DNA of 64,000 bases from Myxococcales bacterium (GTDB lineage: Bacteria > Myxococcota_A > Polyangia > Haliangiales > Haliangiaceae). The notes under the pieces were generated by a model, which was not told the DNA's origin, did no database searches, and worked only from the letters and a program-made list of their open reading frames with translations. Made by a program: the position numbers and the translations under genes. This document shows positions 29,085 through 40,794 of the stretch, one piece after another; within the stretch, counting starts at the first letter, position 1; each line of letters begins with the position of its first letter. The stretch lies in NCBI GenBank assembly GCA_016794525.1, contig JAEUJY010000131.1, positions 40,071 through 104,070 of the forward strand, written 5' to 3'.

Positions 29085-30353
29085 CTACAGCACGGCCTGG
29101 AGCTGGGCGCGGATCTGCAGGTCGCTGGTGGCGGTGCCGCCGGTCGGGGCGGTGGTGTGGATGATGCCGCCGTCGGCCATCAGCTTGAAGTTGTGGCCGT
29201 GGAGGAAGTAGTCGACGCCGCCGAGGATCTCGTGCTTCTGCTCGTCGCCCTCGGGGACCTGCGCGAAGCGCACGGCGCCCAGCAGCTGCTTGGGCATCAG
29301 CATGTAGCCGACCTGGCCGTAGAAGCCGACCTCGGCGTCGTTCTGGCCGTCCTTCTTGAGGATGAACGCGCCCGAGATGCCGAGGCCCTGGACCTTGACC
29401 ATCGCGTCGAGCGCGACCGCGTGCTCGATGTTCAGGTCGTCGTTGGCGTCCTTGTCGAAGTCGCGCGGGTTCATGCGGTAGCTCAGGCCCACCGCGTAGC
29501 GCAGCGGGCCGCCCTCGAGGTCACCCTCGCTGTAGCCCTTGATGCCGCCGTGGTTCCAGCCGGCGTGGACCACGATCGCCGGCCCGAAGTCGGCCGGCAC
29601 GTTGGTCGGCGTGCCGCTGGTGCACACCGGCGGGTCGGTCGGCATCGCGCCCGGGACGCAGGTGGTCTTGATCGACGCCTTGTCGCTGGCGGCGTTGAAG
29701 ATGCCGACCGCCCACTCGAGGCCCTCGGGCGACTTCTCGTAGTTGTTGTGCACCGCGACGCCGAGGTCGCGGCCGGCGCCGGCGAACTCGTTGGCCAGCG
29801 AGCGCTCGAGGAACTCGCTGCCGAAGTCGCTCACCATCTCCTGGCGGTTGAACGGCTTCTTCCACTGGCCGCCGCGCAGGTGGACCTTGCCGAAGGCGTG
29901 GTCGATGAAGAAGTCCTTGAGCAGCGCGAAGCCCTTGTTGGCCATGTCGAACTCGACCTTGTAGCTGTTGGCCTCGCCGTAGGCGTGGCCCTCGAGCTGC
30001 AGGCGGAGGCGCGGGATCGAGAACCGGGTCGCGAACTCGGTCTCGTCGACGTCGGGCCGCGCGGCCTCGATCCGGAACTGCGAGCGGATGCCGAGCTTCA
30101 GCTCGTACTCGCCGTCGGCGGTCTCGAAGGTCAGGCCCTTGTCGTACTTGGCCGAGATGGCGTGGCCGTCGGCGGCGGGCGGCGCCGGCTCGGCGGGCGG
30201 CGTGACGTCCGGCGGCGGCGCGTCGCCGACCGGCGGCTCGGTCTGCACGTCGGTGGTGGTGGTGGTCGAAGGATCGACCGGGGCGTCGGTCGGCTGCGCG
30301 TAGGCCAGGCCAGGGACCAGCACGGTGACGAGCGCGAGGAGGCGTTGCTGCAT
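29085..30353 (-). CDS. OprO/OprP-type outer-membrane porin, second copy
   Basis: The 422-residue protein has a signal peptide ending LAYA|QPTD and a Thr/Pro-rich acidic linker. The Porin O/P barrel includes IRSQFRIEAARPD, FSIPRLRLQLEGH, YKVEFDMANKG, LRGGQWKKPFNRQ and AGRDLGVAVHNNY. It shares architecture and many motifs with the porin at 23801-25063, for example GGIKGYSEGDLEGGPLRYA versus the equivalent stretch there, so the two are paralogues. A loop with two cysteines (TTCVPG and PVCTSG) is specific to this copy. The ATG at 30353 has TAGTGT seven bases upstream, and no clear Pho box was found. Substrate is inferred only. Confidence 0.85.
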   Translation of the reverse strand: MQQRLLALVTVLVPGLAYAQPTDAPVDPSTTTTTDVQTEPPVGDAPPPDVTPPAEPAPPAADGHAISAKYDKGLTFETADGEYELKLGIRSQFRIEAARPDVDETEFATRFSIPRLRLQLEGHAYGEANSYKVEFDMANKGFALLKDFFIDHAFGKVHLRGGQWKKPFNRQEMVSDFGSEFLERSLANEFAGAGRDLGVAVHNNYEKSPEGLEWAVGIFNAASDKASIKTTCVPGAMPTDPPVCTSGTPTNVPADFGPAIVVHAGWNHGGIKGYSEGDLEGGPLRYAVGLSYRMNPRDFDKDANDDLNIEHAVALDAMVKVQGLGISGAFILKKDGQNDAEVGFYGQVGYMLMPKQLLGAVRFAQVPEGDEQKHEILGGVDYFLHGHNFKLMADGGIIHTTAPTGGTATSDLQIRAQLQAVL

Positions 30354-30360
30354 GGCCGTC

Positions 30361-30366
30361 ACACTA
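30361..30366 (-). promoter_or_regulatory. -10 element of the second porin gene
   Basis: TAGTGT lies seven bases before the ATG at 30353, the same geometry as the first porin gene. Confidence 0.5.
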
Positions 30367-30526
30367 GGTGCGAAGTCGACGCGGCGATGTGACGTTGGGG
30401 TAACTTGCTTGCGACCTCCTGGTTGCGATCGGCGTGGCACGTCGTCGCAGCGAGCACTGCGCACGTGGATTTGCGTCCGCAATTCAGGACACCTGCGCAT
30501 GTCGTCCGACGGTCCAACCTTTGGGC

Positions 30527-30555
30527 TTGACGTCGCCGCGGTGGTCGCTTCAAAT
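30527..30555 (+). promoter_or_regulatory. Sigma70-type promoter of the M15-like peptidase gene
   Basis: TTGACG (30527-30532), a 17-base spacer, then TCAAAT (30550-30555). The ATG follows eight bases later, so the predicted transcript has no leader. This is the best -35/-10 pair in the window. Confidence 0.55.
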
Positions 30556-30563
30556 GCCGGGCG

Positions 30564-31556
30564 ATGCGCGCGACCTGCTCGTTCTTGCTGGTGGCATTGA
30601 TCGGGGTCGGCGGGTGCGGCGGCGGGGACGACGACACGACGACCACGCCGGTGACGCTGGCGTTCACCGAGCCGGCGGCGGGCGCGACGCTGACCCGCGA
30701 CGTGCTCGAGCCGGGCGCCGGGTGGATCGCGGCGCCGCTGGCCGCGCAGCTGGCGGTGACCGGCGACGTCGCGACGATCGAGCTGTCGGTCGGCGACGCC
30801 GCGCTGGGGGCCGCCGACGCCGGCGGCGCCTTCGACGGCTACCTCGTCGAGCTCGGCGCCACGACGATCACCGCCACCGCCAAGGACGCCGCCGGCGCGC
30901 CGCTCGCGACCGCGACGGTCGACGTCGACGTCGTCGATCCCGCGCTGGCCACCTGCCGGGACTGGCTCGATCACTACGGCGTCGTCTACACCGTCGGGCC
31001 GGCCAACCAGGGCGTCGGCGATCCGGTCACGGTGACGATGCCGATCAACGGCATGCCGTTCCGCTACCTCGGCAACACGTCGCAGCGGTCCAAGTTCTTC
31101 ATGGACTGCACGCTGGCCCGCTCGCTGGTCCAGGCCGCGCCCCACTGGCGCAGCCGCGGCATCGTCGAGGTCCAGGACATCGGCGTCTACAACTACCGCT
31201 GCATCGGCAGCGGCACCCCGCCCGACTGCCCGAGCGGCATGTCGCAGCACGCGTACGCCAAGGCCATCGACCTGGCGCGGTTCGTCCACGCCGACGGCAC
31301 CACCTACACCGTCGAGACCGACTGGGTGATCGACCCCGACAGCGAGGACACCTGCACCGCGCCGACCGAGGACGCCAAGGACGGCTGGCTGCACCAGGTG
31401 ATCTGCGCGCTCAAGGCCGCCGACGTCTGGACGATCGCGCTGACGCCCAACTACAACGCCTCGCACCGCGACCACTTCCACGTCGACCTGACCGCCGGCT
31501 CGGACTTCATCACCAAGCTGCGCGGCGCGCTCGACGTCGGCCCCGACGACGAGTGA
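30564..31556 (+). CDS. Lipoprotein with extensin-like/M15-type peptidase domain
   Basis: The 330-residue protein has a lipoprotein signal ending VGGC (Cys18) followed by an acidic/Thr-rich linker. A beta domain of about 90 residues comes next, then a C-terminal extensin-like domain (about 130-320). The LAS metallopeptidase triad is visible: His229 and Asp236 in SQHAYAKAIDL, and His306 in HRDHFHVDL. Five or more cysteines in the domain probably form disulphides. LAS enzymes cleave peptidoglycan cross-links, so a cell-wall role outside the cytoplasm is likely. It is divergent from the porin gene across a 210-base promoter region. Confidence 0.8.
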   Translation: MRATCSFLLVALIGVGGCGGGDDDTTTTPVTLAFTEPAAGATLTRDVLEPGAGWIAAPLAAQLAVTGDVATIELSVGDAALGAADAGGAFDGYLVELGATTITATAKDAAGAPLATATVDVDVVDPALATCRDWLDHYGVVYTVGPANQGVGDPVTVTMPINGMPFRYLGNTSQRSKFFMDCTLARSLVQAAPHWRSRGIVEVQDIGVYNYRCIGSGTPPDCPSGMSQHAYAKAIDLARFVHADGTTYTVETDWVIDPDSEDTCTAPTEDAKDGWLHQVICALKAADVWTIALTPNYNASHRDHFHVDLTAGSDFITKLRGALDVGPDDE

Positions 31557-31577
31557 TCGCGTCGCCGCGCCCGCGGC

Positions 31578-31970
31578 TCACGCCATCTGATCGAGGAACG
31601 CCTGCAGGTTGTAGTAGGTGGTGATGCGGGTGATGCGGTCGGCGGCGATCACCAGGAACGTGCCGCCGGCCAGCCGGTAGTGCTGGCCGCGCGCCGGCAG
31701 CAGGCCGGCGTCGTCGGCGACGTAGCGGCCGACCGCGATCCACTCGGCCGCGAACCGACCGTCGGGGCCGGCCATGATCGCCAGCGCCTCGAGCCGCTCC
31801 TCGTAGCACAGCCCGGTCAGCTCGAGGTACGCGCGCAGGTTCGCCGCGCCGAACTCGCGCCCCGCCTCGTTGCGATCGTGGACGACGTCGTCGGCGCACA
31901 GCGCGACCATCGCGTCCCAGCGGCGCTGGTTGAAGGCCGCGAAGTACGCGTCGACGATGGCCCGGCTCAT
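31578..31970 (-). CDS. SnoaL/NTF2-like fold protein
   Basis: The 130-residue protein has the NTF2-like pattern of an N-terminal helix (IVDAYFAAFNQRRWDAMVAL), CADDVVHDRNE, and closing beta strands with ITRITTYYNLQAFLDQM. The family includes small isomerases, hydrolases and ligand-binding proteins; no active-site assignment is safe. It begins four bases after the stop of the HEAT-repeat gene on the same strand, so the two are likely co-transcribed. Confidence 0.75.
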   Translation of the reverse strand: MSRAIVDAYFAAFNQRRWDAMVALCADDVVHDRNEAGREFGAANLRAYLELTGLCYEERLEALAIMAGPDGRFAAEWIAVGRYVADDAGLLPARGQHYRLAGGTFLVIAADRITRITTYYNLQAFLDQMA

Positions 31971-31974
31971 GGCG

Positions 31975-33771
31975 TCACTCGTCGAGGTGGCCGGTCAGCT
32001 TGAGCTTGTTCTTGGCGGCCTTGGCCAGCTTCGAGCGCGGGCGGTCCTCGACGATGCCGGCCAGGAGCTCGGCGCCCAGCTCCTGATCGTTGCCGTCGGA
32101 CGACTCGAGCAGGCGGAAGCCGAGGCCGTAGATCTCCTCGTCCTCGACGTCCTTGTCCTTGGCCAGCTTCTTGGCGACCGGGAAGCCGCTGCCGGCCAGG
32201 CGGCCGAACTGCGCCAGCACCGGATCGTCGGCGTGCGACGCGCGCAGGATCGCGTTGCCGGCGGCCTTGAGCCCGAGCACCGCCAGGAAGAACCGCGACT
32301 CGTCGTCGATCGCCGCGTCGAGATCGGCGCGGCTGCGCAGCAGCGGCTTGAGCGCGGCGAAGGCCTCGCCCGGCTTGCCGGCCTTGCGCAGCCGGCGCGC
32401 GTACTCGAACAAGAGCTCGACGTGCTTGGCCGGCGCGAGGTCGGCGATCAGCTCGGTGAGGATGCGCTCGAGCAGGATCGAGTCGGCGTCGGCCTTGCCC
32501 TTGCTGTGGCGCTCGAGGTGCTCCTGCGCCGCGGCGGCCAGCTCGTCGAGGGCGGCCGCCGACACGTGGCCGCGGTGGCCGCGCAGCGCGCCGGCGTACC
32601 TGCGCGCGACCTGCTCGTCGGTGGCGGCCAGGAGCGCGCGGGTCAGCGGCAGCACCGCCTCGGGCGCCTTGGCCAGGCCGCGGGCCGCGGCGTCGCGCGC
32701 GGTGACGTCGTCGCCGCCGAGCGCGTCGATCAGCGCCTTGACCGCGCCGGCGCCGCCGCCCGCGGGCAGGCGCTCCATCGCCAGCTTCTGCGCGGCGGGG
32801 TTCTTCGACTTGGCCAGCGCGGCGAACGCCTTGGCCAGGCGCTCGGGGATGCGCGCGCCCTTGAGCGTGTCGATCGCGGTCTGGGCGATGCCGAGGTCGT
32901 CGCCGTCGGCGTACTCGATCAGCGCCTCGATCGCCGCCTCGGTGCCCTTGGCCTCGCTGGCGGCGACGATCCGGCGCAGCGCGGCGATCGCCGCGAACCG
33001 CACCGGCCGCGGCCGGCCCTCCTGCGACTGCGCGACCAGCAGGCCCTGCGACTGCGGCCGGGCCAGGTAGCCGAGCAGCCGCAACAGCGCGGTGTGCTCG
33101 GCGAGGATCGGCGCCACCGCGGCGTCGCGGGTCGGATCGAACGGCGCCGGCGCCGCGTCCTTCTTCGGCTTCTTGGCCGGCGCCGCGCCCTTGGCGTGCT
33201 CCTTCTCGACGCGCGCCAGCTCCTTGTCGAGCCGCTTGCCGCTGTCGCCGACCCGCCCGCTGGCGGCCTTCCACACCAGCTCGGCCAGCTTGTCGTCGCC
33301 GGCGTCGAGCTCGTGGCGCACCAGCTGCAACACCTGCTCGCCGAGCTCGGGATCGCCGAGCTGATCGAGCAGCGCGTCGATCGCGCTGACGGTGGTGCGC
33401 TTGACCAGCAGCTGCGCGATCGCGCGGCGCGCGCCGACCGGCCCGTGGCCCAGCTCCTTGCGCAGCGCGCCCTCGGCCACCGCGCCCTGCGTCGCCAGCA
33501 CCTGCGCGGCGCGCTCGGCCAGCGCCTCGTCGTCGCGCTTGAGGATCGCGACCAGGTGGCTGGCGATGCCGGTCGCGCCGTGATCGACCAGCGCCTCGAG
33601 GGCGAGCCGACGCACGACCGGATCGGCGTCGGTGAGGCGGCCGATCAGGCCCTTCTCGACCGCCTCGTCGTCCTTGCCCACCGCCGCCAGCACGGTGGTC
33701 GCCGCGGCGCGCAGATCCACCCGATCGTGCTCGAGGAGCGCGATCACGGCTCCCCCCAGGTTCTTGGCCAT
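31975..33771 (-). CDS. HEAT-repeat protein
   Basis: This 598-residue cytoplasmic protein consists mostly of about 35-residue helical repeats of the HEAT/PBS-lyase type, for example DADPVVRRLALEALVDHG and DDLGIAQTAIDTLKGARIP. They lie in two blocks separated by a lysine-rich linker (KGAAPAKKPKKDAAP). Such proteins are scaffolds; no catalytic motif is seen. The ATG at 33771 is preferred to an upstream in-frame codon at 33807 because the repeat structure starts immediately. It is divergent from the tandem-repeat/PG-binding protein gene, and an NTF2-like gene follows. Confidence 0.75.
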   Translation of the reverse strand: MAKNLGGAVIALLEHDRVDLRAAATTVLAAVGKDDEAVEKGLIGRLTDADPVVRRLALEALVDHGATGIASHLVAILKRDDEALAERAAQVLATQGAVAEGALRKELGHGPVGARRAIAQLLVKRTTVSAIDALLDQLGDPELGEQVLQLVRHELDAGDDKLAELVWKAASGRVGDSGKRLDKELARVEKEHAKGAAPAKKPKKDAAPAPFDPTRDAAVAPILAEHTALLRLLGYLARPQSQGLLVAQSQEGRPRPVRFAAIAALRRIVAASEAKGTEAAIEALIEYADGDDLGIAQTAIDTLKGARIPERLAKAFAALAKSKNPAAQKLAMERLPAGGGAGAVKALIDALGGDDVTARDAAARGLAKAPEAVLPLTRALLAATDEQVARRYAGALRGHRGHVSAAALDELAAAAQEHLERHSKGKADADSILLERILTELIADLAPAKHVELLFEYARRLRKAGKPGEAFAALKPLLRSRADLDAAIDDESRFFLAVLGLKAAGNAILRASHADDPVLAQFGRLAGSGFPVAKKLAKDKDVEDEEIYGLGFRLLESSDGNDQELGAELLAGIVEDRPRSKLAKAAKNKLKLTGHLDE

Positions 33772-33908
33772 GGCGCCAGGCTCACACCGCAACCAGCCGG
33801 AATGCAAGCGGAACTGGGCACTCCTGGGGATCGTCGAATCAGGCTCGTGGCCAGGGGAGAAATCGCGACCGCCGAGCGTATTCTGTAGGCCGCTGGAGGC
33901 CCACGTCC

Positions 33909-35267
33909 ATGGACCGCTCTCTCGACGACGACCAGAAGCAGCACGAAGACCTCGCCGCCACCGTGGCGATCGAGCAAGCCCCCGCCGAGCACCGCGGGCA
34001 GGCCGCCGTGCTGGCCAACCTGCACACGCTCGGCCCTGGCGACTCGGATCTGCTCGCGCAGCGCCTGCGCGACTTCCCCGAGCTGCACGACATGATCCTC
34101 GAGTGGGCGATGACCCACCTCGGCAACGCGACCGTCCACGCCGCGCTGGCGGCGCTCGACAAGGGCACCGCCAAGGAGGCCGCCCAGGAGGCGGCCGGCG
34201 ACGACGCCTTCGTCGCCGAGCAGGTCGAGGTGATGGCGGCGCAGAAGAGCGACGAGGAGTTCGTCGCGTTCCAGATGGGCGTCATGGCCGGCGAGCAGCA
34301 GGAGTCCGAGCAGCAGGCCGACGACGGCGCCTTCGTCGCCGAGCAGCTGCAGGAGATGGAGAAGGAGAAGGGCGACGAGGAGTTCGTGGCCTACCAGATG
34401 GGCGTCATGACCCAGGAGGCCAAGGACGACGCCTTCGTCAAGGAGCAGATCGGCGAGATGGCCCAGCAGCAAGACGACGAGGCCTTCGTCGCCGAGCAGA
34501 TGGGCGTGATGGCGCAGGCCCAGACCGAGGCCGCGGGCCCGGCCAGCGACGACGCGGCCTTCGTCGAGGAGCAGCTCGGCGAGATGGCCAAGCAGCAGAG
34601 CGACGAGGAGTTCGCGCGCTACCAGATCGGGCTGATGGAGGCCGAGGCCAAGGCCGAGGGCCACGCGCCGGCCGAGGCCGAGGCGCCGAAGAAGGCCACC
34701 GCCGAGGAGCAGCCCGAGCAGCAGCTGGTCGAGCACATCGCCAAGACGCCCGACGCCGAGCCCGAGCTGCTCGGCGCCGCGCTCGCCGAGAACCCCGAGC
34801 TGCGCCAGCCGCTGGTCGAGGAGGCCACCAAGGCCCAGGGCGCCGAGGTCGTCGAGCAGGCGATCGAGGTCGAGCACCAGGAGCAGGAGCAGGCCCCGGT
34901 GACGGCGACCGAGGAGCCGGCGCTGACCGCCGAGGTCGAGGCCAAGCCGGCGGTGATCGAGGAGGAGGTCGTGCAGGCCGAGACCGAGGAGGCGTGGGCG
35001 GTGCGCGCGCGCGAGTACAACGAGGCCCACGCCGAGCTGGTGGCCCGCTTCAACGAGCTGACCGACTCCCAGTACGCCGGCCCGGACGGCTCGGTGGCGC
35101 CCGACGTGATCGTCGCGTGGCAGAAGGCCAACGGCGTGTCGGTCGACGGCCGGATCGGTCCCGAGACCGTGGCCGCCGCCAAGGCCGCCAAGCCGGTGCC
35201 GATCGCCGAGGCGGTGCAGGCGCCGATCTTCGAGGAAGAGCAGGCGCTGAACGACGAAGAGCAGTGA
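33909..35267 (+). CDS. AFVxEQ tandem-repeat protein with C-terminal peptidoglycan-binding-like domain
   Basis: The 452-residue, very acidic protein is not a known family overall. Residues 30-80 include LGNATVHAAL, close to the LGNAAVQ motif seen in many DUF4157/eCIS-linked proteins. Residues 98-251 hold eight imperfect repeats of about 17 residues with core D[DE]xxFVxxQxGxM. Residues 270-320 repeat the N-terminal helix-pair style (NPELRQPLVEEATKAQGA). After a Glu/Ala-rich stretch, residues 365-425 match a peptidoglycan-binding type 1 domain (VIVAWQKANGVSVDGRIGPET). No signal peptide is seen. A Shine-Dalgarno TGGAGG and a TATTCT hexamer (33879) precede the ATG. It converges on the AAA+ ATPase gene. 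Function unknown. Confidence 0.7.
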   Translation: MDRSLDDDQKQHEDLAATVAIEQAPAEHRGQAAVLANLHTLGPGDSDLLAQRLRDFPELHDMILEWAMTHLGNATVHAALAALDKGTAKEAAQEAAGDDAFVAEQVEVMAAQKSDEEFVAFQMGVMAGEQQESEQQADDGAFVAEQLQEMEKEKGDEEFVAYQMGVMTQEAKDDAFVKEQIGEMAQQQDDEAFVAEQMGVMAQAQTEAAGPASDDAAFVEEQLGEMAKQQSDEEFARYQIGLMEAEAKAEGHAPAEAEAPKKATAEEQPEQQLVEHIAKTPDAEPELLGAALAENPELRQPLVEEATKAQGAEVVEQAIEVEHQEQEQAPVTATEEPALTAEVEAKPAVIEEEVVQAETEEAWAVRAREYNEAHAELVARFNELTDSQYAGPDGSVAPDVIVAWQKANGVSVDGRIGPETVAAAKAAKPVPIAEAVQAPIFEEEQALNDEEQ

Positions 35268-35280
35268 CCCGGGCGGGCCG

Positions 35281-35439
35281 CCCCTTGGAGGGTTGATCAG
35301 AACTCGATGCCGCGAGGAGGATCTCGCGTTTCGGGTGGGGGCCTGTTCGACGTCCCCGTCGAGACACCGGGCTTCATGAGGCCCGGTGACCACCTGCCTC
35401 CACCTGGGCTTTGCGAAAGCCCCTCTCAAGGTCTCAGCC
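35281..35439 (-). repeat. Stop-anchored intergenic repeat, family 1 copy B
   Basis: Read on the minus strand, this begins just after the AAA+ gene stop with TGAGACCTTGAGAGG. A hairpin follows (GGGCTTT at 35406-35412 pairing with 35416-35422, loop GCG), then CAGGTGGAGGCAGGTGG and CCCACCCGAAACGCGAGA, as in the copy at 28932. Compared with copy A the hairpin stem has paired base changes. An extra hairpin (CACCGGGC at 35365-35372 pairing with 35381-35388) is specific to this copy. The far end (CCTTGGAGGG) resembles an inverted terminal repeat. Confidence 0.75.
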
Positions 35440-37527
<2,088 letters not shown>

Positions 37528-37533
37528 GGCCGC

Positions 37534-37539
37534 ACCGTA
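37534..37539 (-). promoter_or_regulatory. -10 element of the AAA+ ATPase gene
   Basis: TACGGT lies six bases before the GTG start at 37527, suggesting a leaderless mRNA. Confidence 0.4.
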
Positions 37540-37571
37540 ACACGGCGCGCCCGCGGCCGGGTCCGCGCGGC

Positions 37572-38255
37572 TCACGGGCGGAAGCGCTGGCTGTCGGCGA
37601 TCGACAGCGCGAAGAAGCCGTCGTCGCCGCCGTAGGCGACGCCGAGGTCGACGCCCAGCCGGTTGCCGCGGCTGCCGAGGTGCCCGACCAGGCCGCCGTC
37701 GATCAGCAGGTACAGCTGCGAGCGCGCGGTGGCGGCGACCTGGGTGGCGCAGTCGGCGCCCTGGCAGCGGGTGTCGCCGTAGCGCTCGCCCCGGCGCACC
37801 ACCCACACCGGGGCGACGCCGACCTGCAGGTACGGCGAGAAGTAGTCGTTGGGATAGCTGATCGCGGCGCCGCCGAAGCCGTTGACCGCCAGCGAGCCGG
37901 TCGACATCCAGCTGGCGCCGACGCCGTAGGTCAGCGCCGCCCACCCGTGGTCGGGATCGGCGCTCTGGCCCAGCCCCCGCACCGCGATCAGGTCGACGTC
38001 GCGCCGCTCGCCGTCGTCGCCGCGGCCGATCAGCACCTCGCCGCCGAGCGCCGTGCTGCGGCTGACCTGCTGCCGCACCCGGAACGCCGCGCCCCAGCCG
38101 CCGCCGCCGAGGTCGCCGGCCATGCCCAGGATCAGCATGCCGGTGGTGGTGCCGACGCGATCGCCGGCGGTGTCGTCGTGCAGCGCGACCAGCGGCGCCG
38201 GCGGCAGCGGCCGGCAGCCGACCGCCACCAGCAGCGCCAGCCCCGCCGCCCTCAC
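37572..38255 (-). CDS. Putative outer-membrane lipoprotein of unknown function
   Basis: The 227-residue protein begins with a short lipoprotein signal (ALLVAVGC). It then shows alternating Gly/aromatic strands (WGAAFRVRQQVSRSTALGGEVLIGRG, YFSPYLQVGVAPVWVV) typical of a small beta-barrel or surface protein. Two cysteines in TRCQGADCAT may form a disulphide. The family is not recognised. The GTG at 38255 overlaps the ABC permease stop as GTGA, so it is co-translated with that exporter; it may be its outer partner, but this is inference. Confidence 0.6.
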   Translation of the reverse strand: MRAAGLALLVAVGCRPLPPAPLVALHDDTAGDRVGTTTGMLILGMAGDLGGGGWGAAFRVRQQVSRSTALGGEVLIGRGDDGERRDVDLIAVRGLGQSADPDHGWAALTYGVGASWMSTGSLAVNGFGGAAISYPNDYFSPYLQVGVAPVWVVRRGERYGDTRCQGADCATQVAATARSQLYLLIDGGLVGHLGSRGNRLGVDLGVAYGGDDGFFALSIADSQRFRP

Positions 38256-39048
38256 ACGAAGTCCCGCTTGCGGAAGATCGCGCAGGCCAGCACCAGCAGC
38301 GCCGCGATCCACAGCGCGCCGTGCGCCGCCGCGGCCGCGACGTAGCCCCAGTCGACGAACCCGGCGTTGACGCTGACGTGCTGGCCGTCGACGTCCCCGC
38401 CCGAGATCGAGAACACGTGGAGGTCGGGGACGATCACCAGCGCGCCCTTGGCCACCCACTTGATCCAGGTCGACTCGCTCGACGCGATCGCGGCGCGCAG
38501 GTCGGGCGTGACCCGCCCGATCGCCCACAGCGCCAGCGCGAACGTGCCCGACAGGAACGGGCTCGAGAACGACGAGAAGAACACCGCGATCGCCGCCACC
38601 GTCAGCACCTCGAACCACGCCAGCACCAGCGCCTTGGCCACCGCGCCCGACACCGCGACGCCCTGGTAGGCCAGCACCGCGGTCATCGCGAGCGCGAACG
38701 CCGCCACCAGCGCGGTCAGCACCAGCACCATGCCGAGGTACTTGCCGACGACGAACTCCCAGCGCGCCAGCGGCTTGGAGATGATCGAGTAGATCGTGCG
38801 CTTCTGGATCTCGCCGTAGAGGAGGACGATGCCGACGAAGATCGCGGTCAGCGAGCCGAACAGCGAGATGCCGGCGATGCCGAAGTCGCGCGCCACCCGG
38901 CTGTGCTGGCTGACCGACATCTCGCCGAGCGCGATCGCCAGCAGGTTGACCGCGACCACGACGACGACGATCGCGTAGAGCACCTTGATCCGCGCGGCCT
39001 CGCGGAAGGTGTTGAGCGCGATGGCCCAGATCCGGGCGAGCGACGCGG

Positions 39049-39052
<4 letters not shown>
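38252..39052 (-). CDS. ABC-2 type transporter permease
   Basis: The 266-residue membrane protein has about six hydrophobic helices. Its ABC-2 style N-terminus (RIWAIALNTFREAARIKVLYAIVVV) is followed by GIVLLYGEIQKRTIYSIISKPLARWEFVVGKYLG, characteristic of bacterial ABC-2 permeases. It pairs with the ATPase encoded immediately upstream (ATGA overlap). Substrate is unknown. The large periplasmic loop near IVPDLHVFSISGGDVDGQH is typical of this subgroup. Confidence 0.85.
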
Positions 39053-40002
<950 letters not shown>

Positions 40003-40019
40003 GGGCAGCTCACCGGTGG

Positions 40020-40742
40020 TCAGGGATATCGTCCTTGGAAGCCGGCGCCAAACTCGATCCCGACCGAGATCCAGCGCCGGAACGCGACGTCCTCGGCGAA
40101 GAACAGGTACGCCCCGTAGGCGTCGTGGAAGTCGAGCAAGAGGCCGTTGGCGTTGCGGATCGACACGTCGGTGCCGAGCTCGCTGCCGCTGGGGCTGGTG
40201 TAGCCGGTCGAGTCGATCGCCAGCTGCGCGGTCGAGAAGAACTTCATCAGGCCGCGGTCGTCGAAGTAGAACTTCACGCCGGGCGCGTAGTGGCGCAGCC
40301 GCGGACCGTCGCTGTCGCTGACGCTGCCGCCGAAGTCACGCTCGACGCCGAGCCGCAGGTCGAACAGGAGCTCGATCTTGGCGGTGACGCCGTAGCTGAC
40401 CGACAGGTCGAACGCGAACGGGATGCGGCCGATGCACACCGCGGAGTTGCCGCTGGTGTTGCCGTTGTCGTCGCGGGCGCCGCAGTACTCCTGATCGTAG
40501 GTCTTGATGAAGCGGCCGCCGGTCAGGAGCGACACCGCCAGGCCGAACTGCCCCTTGTGCGAGCGCTGCCCGATCTCGGGCGGCGCCACCGGCTCGGTGG
40601 TGTACAGCCGCGGCTCGCCGTCGGGGGCCGGCGCCCCGCTCTGCCCGCCCTCGCCCTCGGCGGGCGCGACCCGGTCCGCGCGCGCGACGCCCACCGAAAC
40701 TGCACAGGCGATCGTCAGGCCCAGGGCCGACAAGGCTCTCAT
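40020..40742 (-). CDS. Putative outer-membrane beta-barrel protein
   Basis: This 240-residue protein has a signal peptide (MRALSALGLTIACAVSVGVARA) and then an acidic/Pro-rich linker. The barrel-like domain has alternating hydrophobic strands (FGLAVSLLTGGRFIKTYD, FAFDLSVSYGVTAKIELLFDLRLG, AYLFFAEDVAFRRWISVGIEFGAGFQG). The family is not recognised. ATG 40742 is chosen over a GTG at 40760 because it starts directly at the signal peptide, with TAGCGT eight bases upstream. It lies just before the ABC ATPase gene on the same strand. Confidence 0.65.
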   Translation of the reverse strand: MRALSALGLTIACAVSVGVARADRVAPAEGEGGQSGAPAPDGEPRLYTTEPVAPPEIGQRSHKGQFGLAVSLLTGGRFIKTYDQEYCGARDDNGNTSGNSAVCIGRIPFAFDLSVSYGVTAKIELLFDLRLGVERDFGGSVSDSDGPRLRHYAPGVKFYFDDRGLMKFFSTAQLAIDSTGYTSPSGSELGTDVSIRNANGLLLDFHDAYGAYLFFAEDVAFRRWISVGIEFGAGFQGRYP

Positions 40743-40794
40743 CGATGCCGACGCTATCACGGCCGGCCGCCGCCGACCCGCCGCGCCGCGCCGA

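Noticed and set aside
29085..31481. Extended start of the second porin gene beyond 30353
   Set aside because: The frame is open but antisense to the M15-like lipoprotein gene; the signal peptide begins at ATG 30353.
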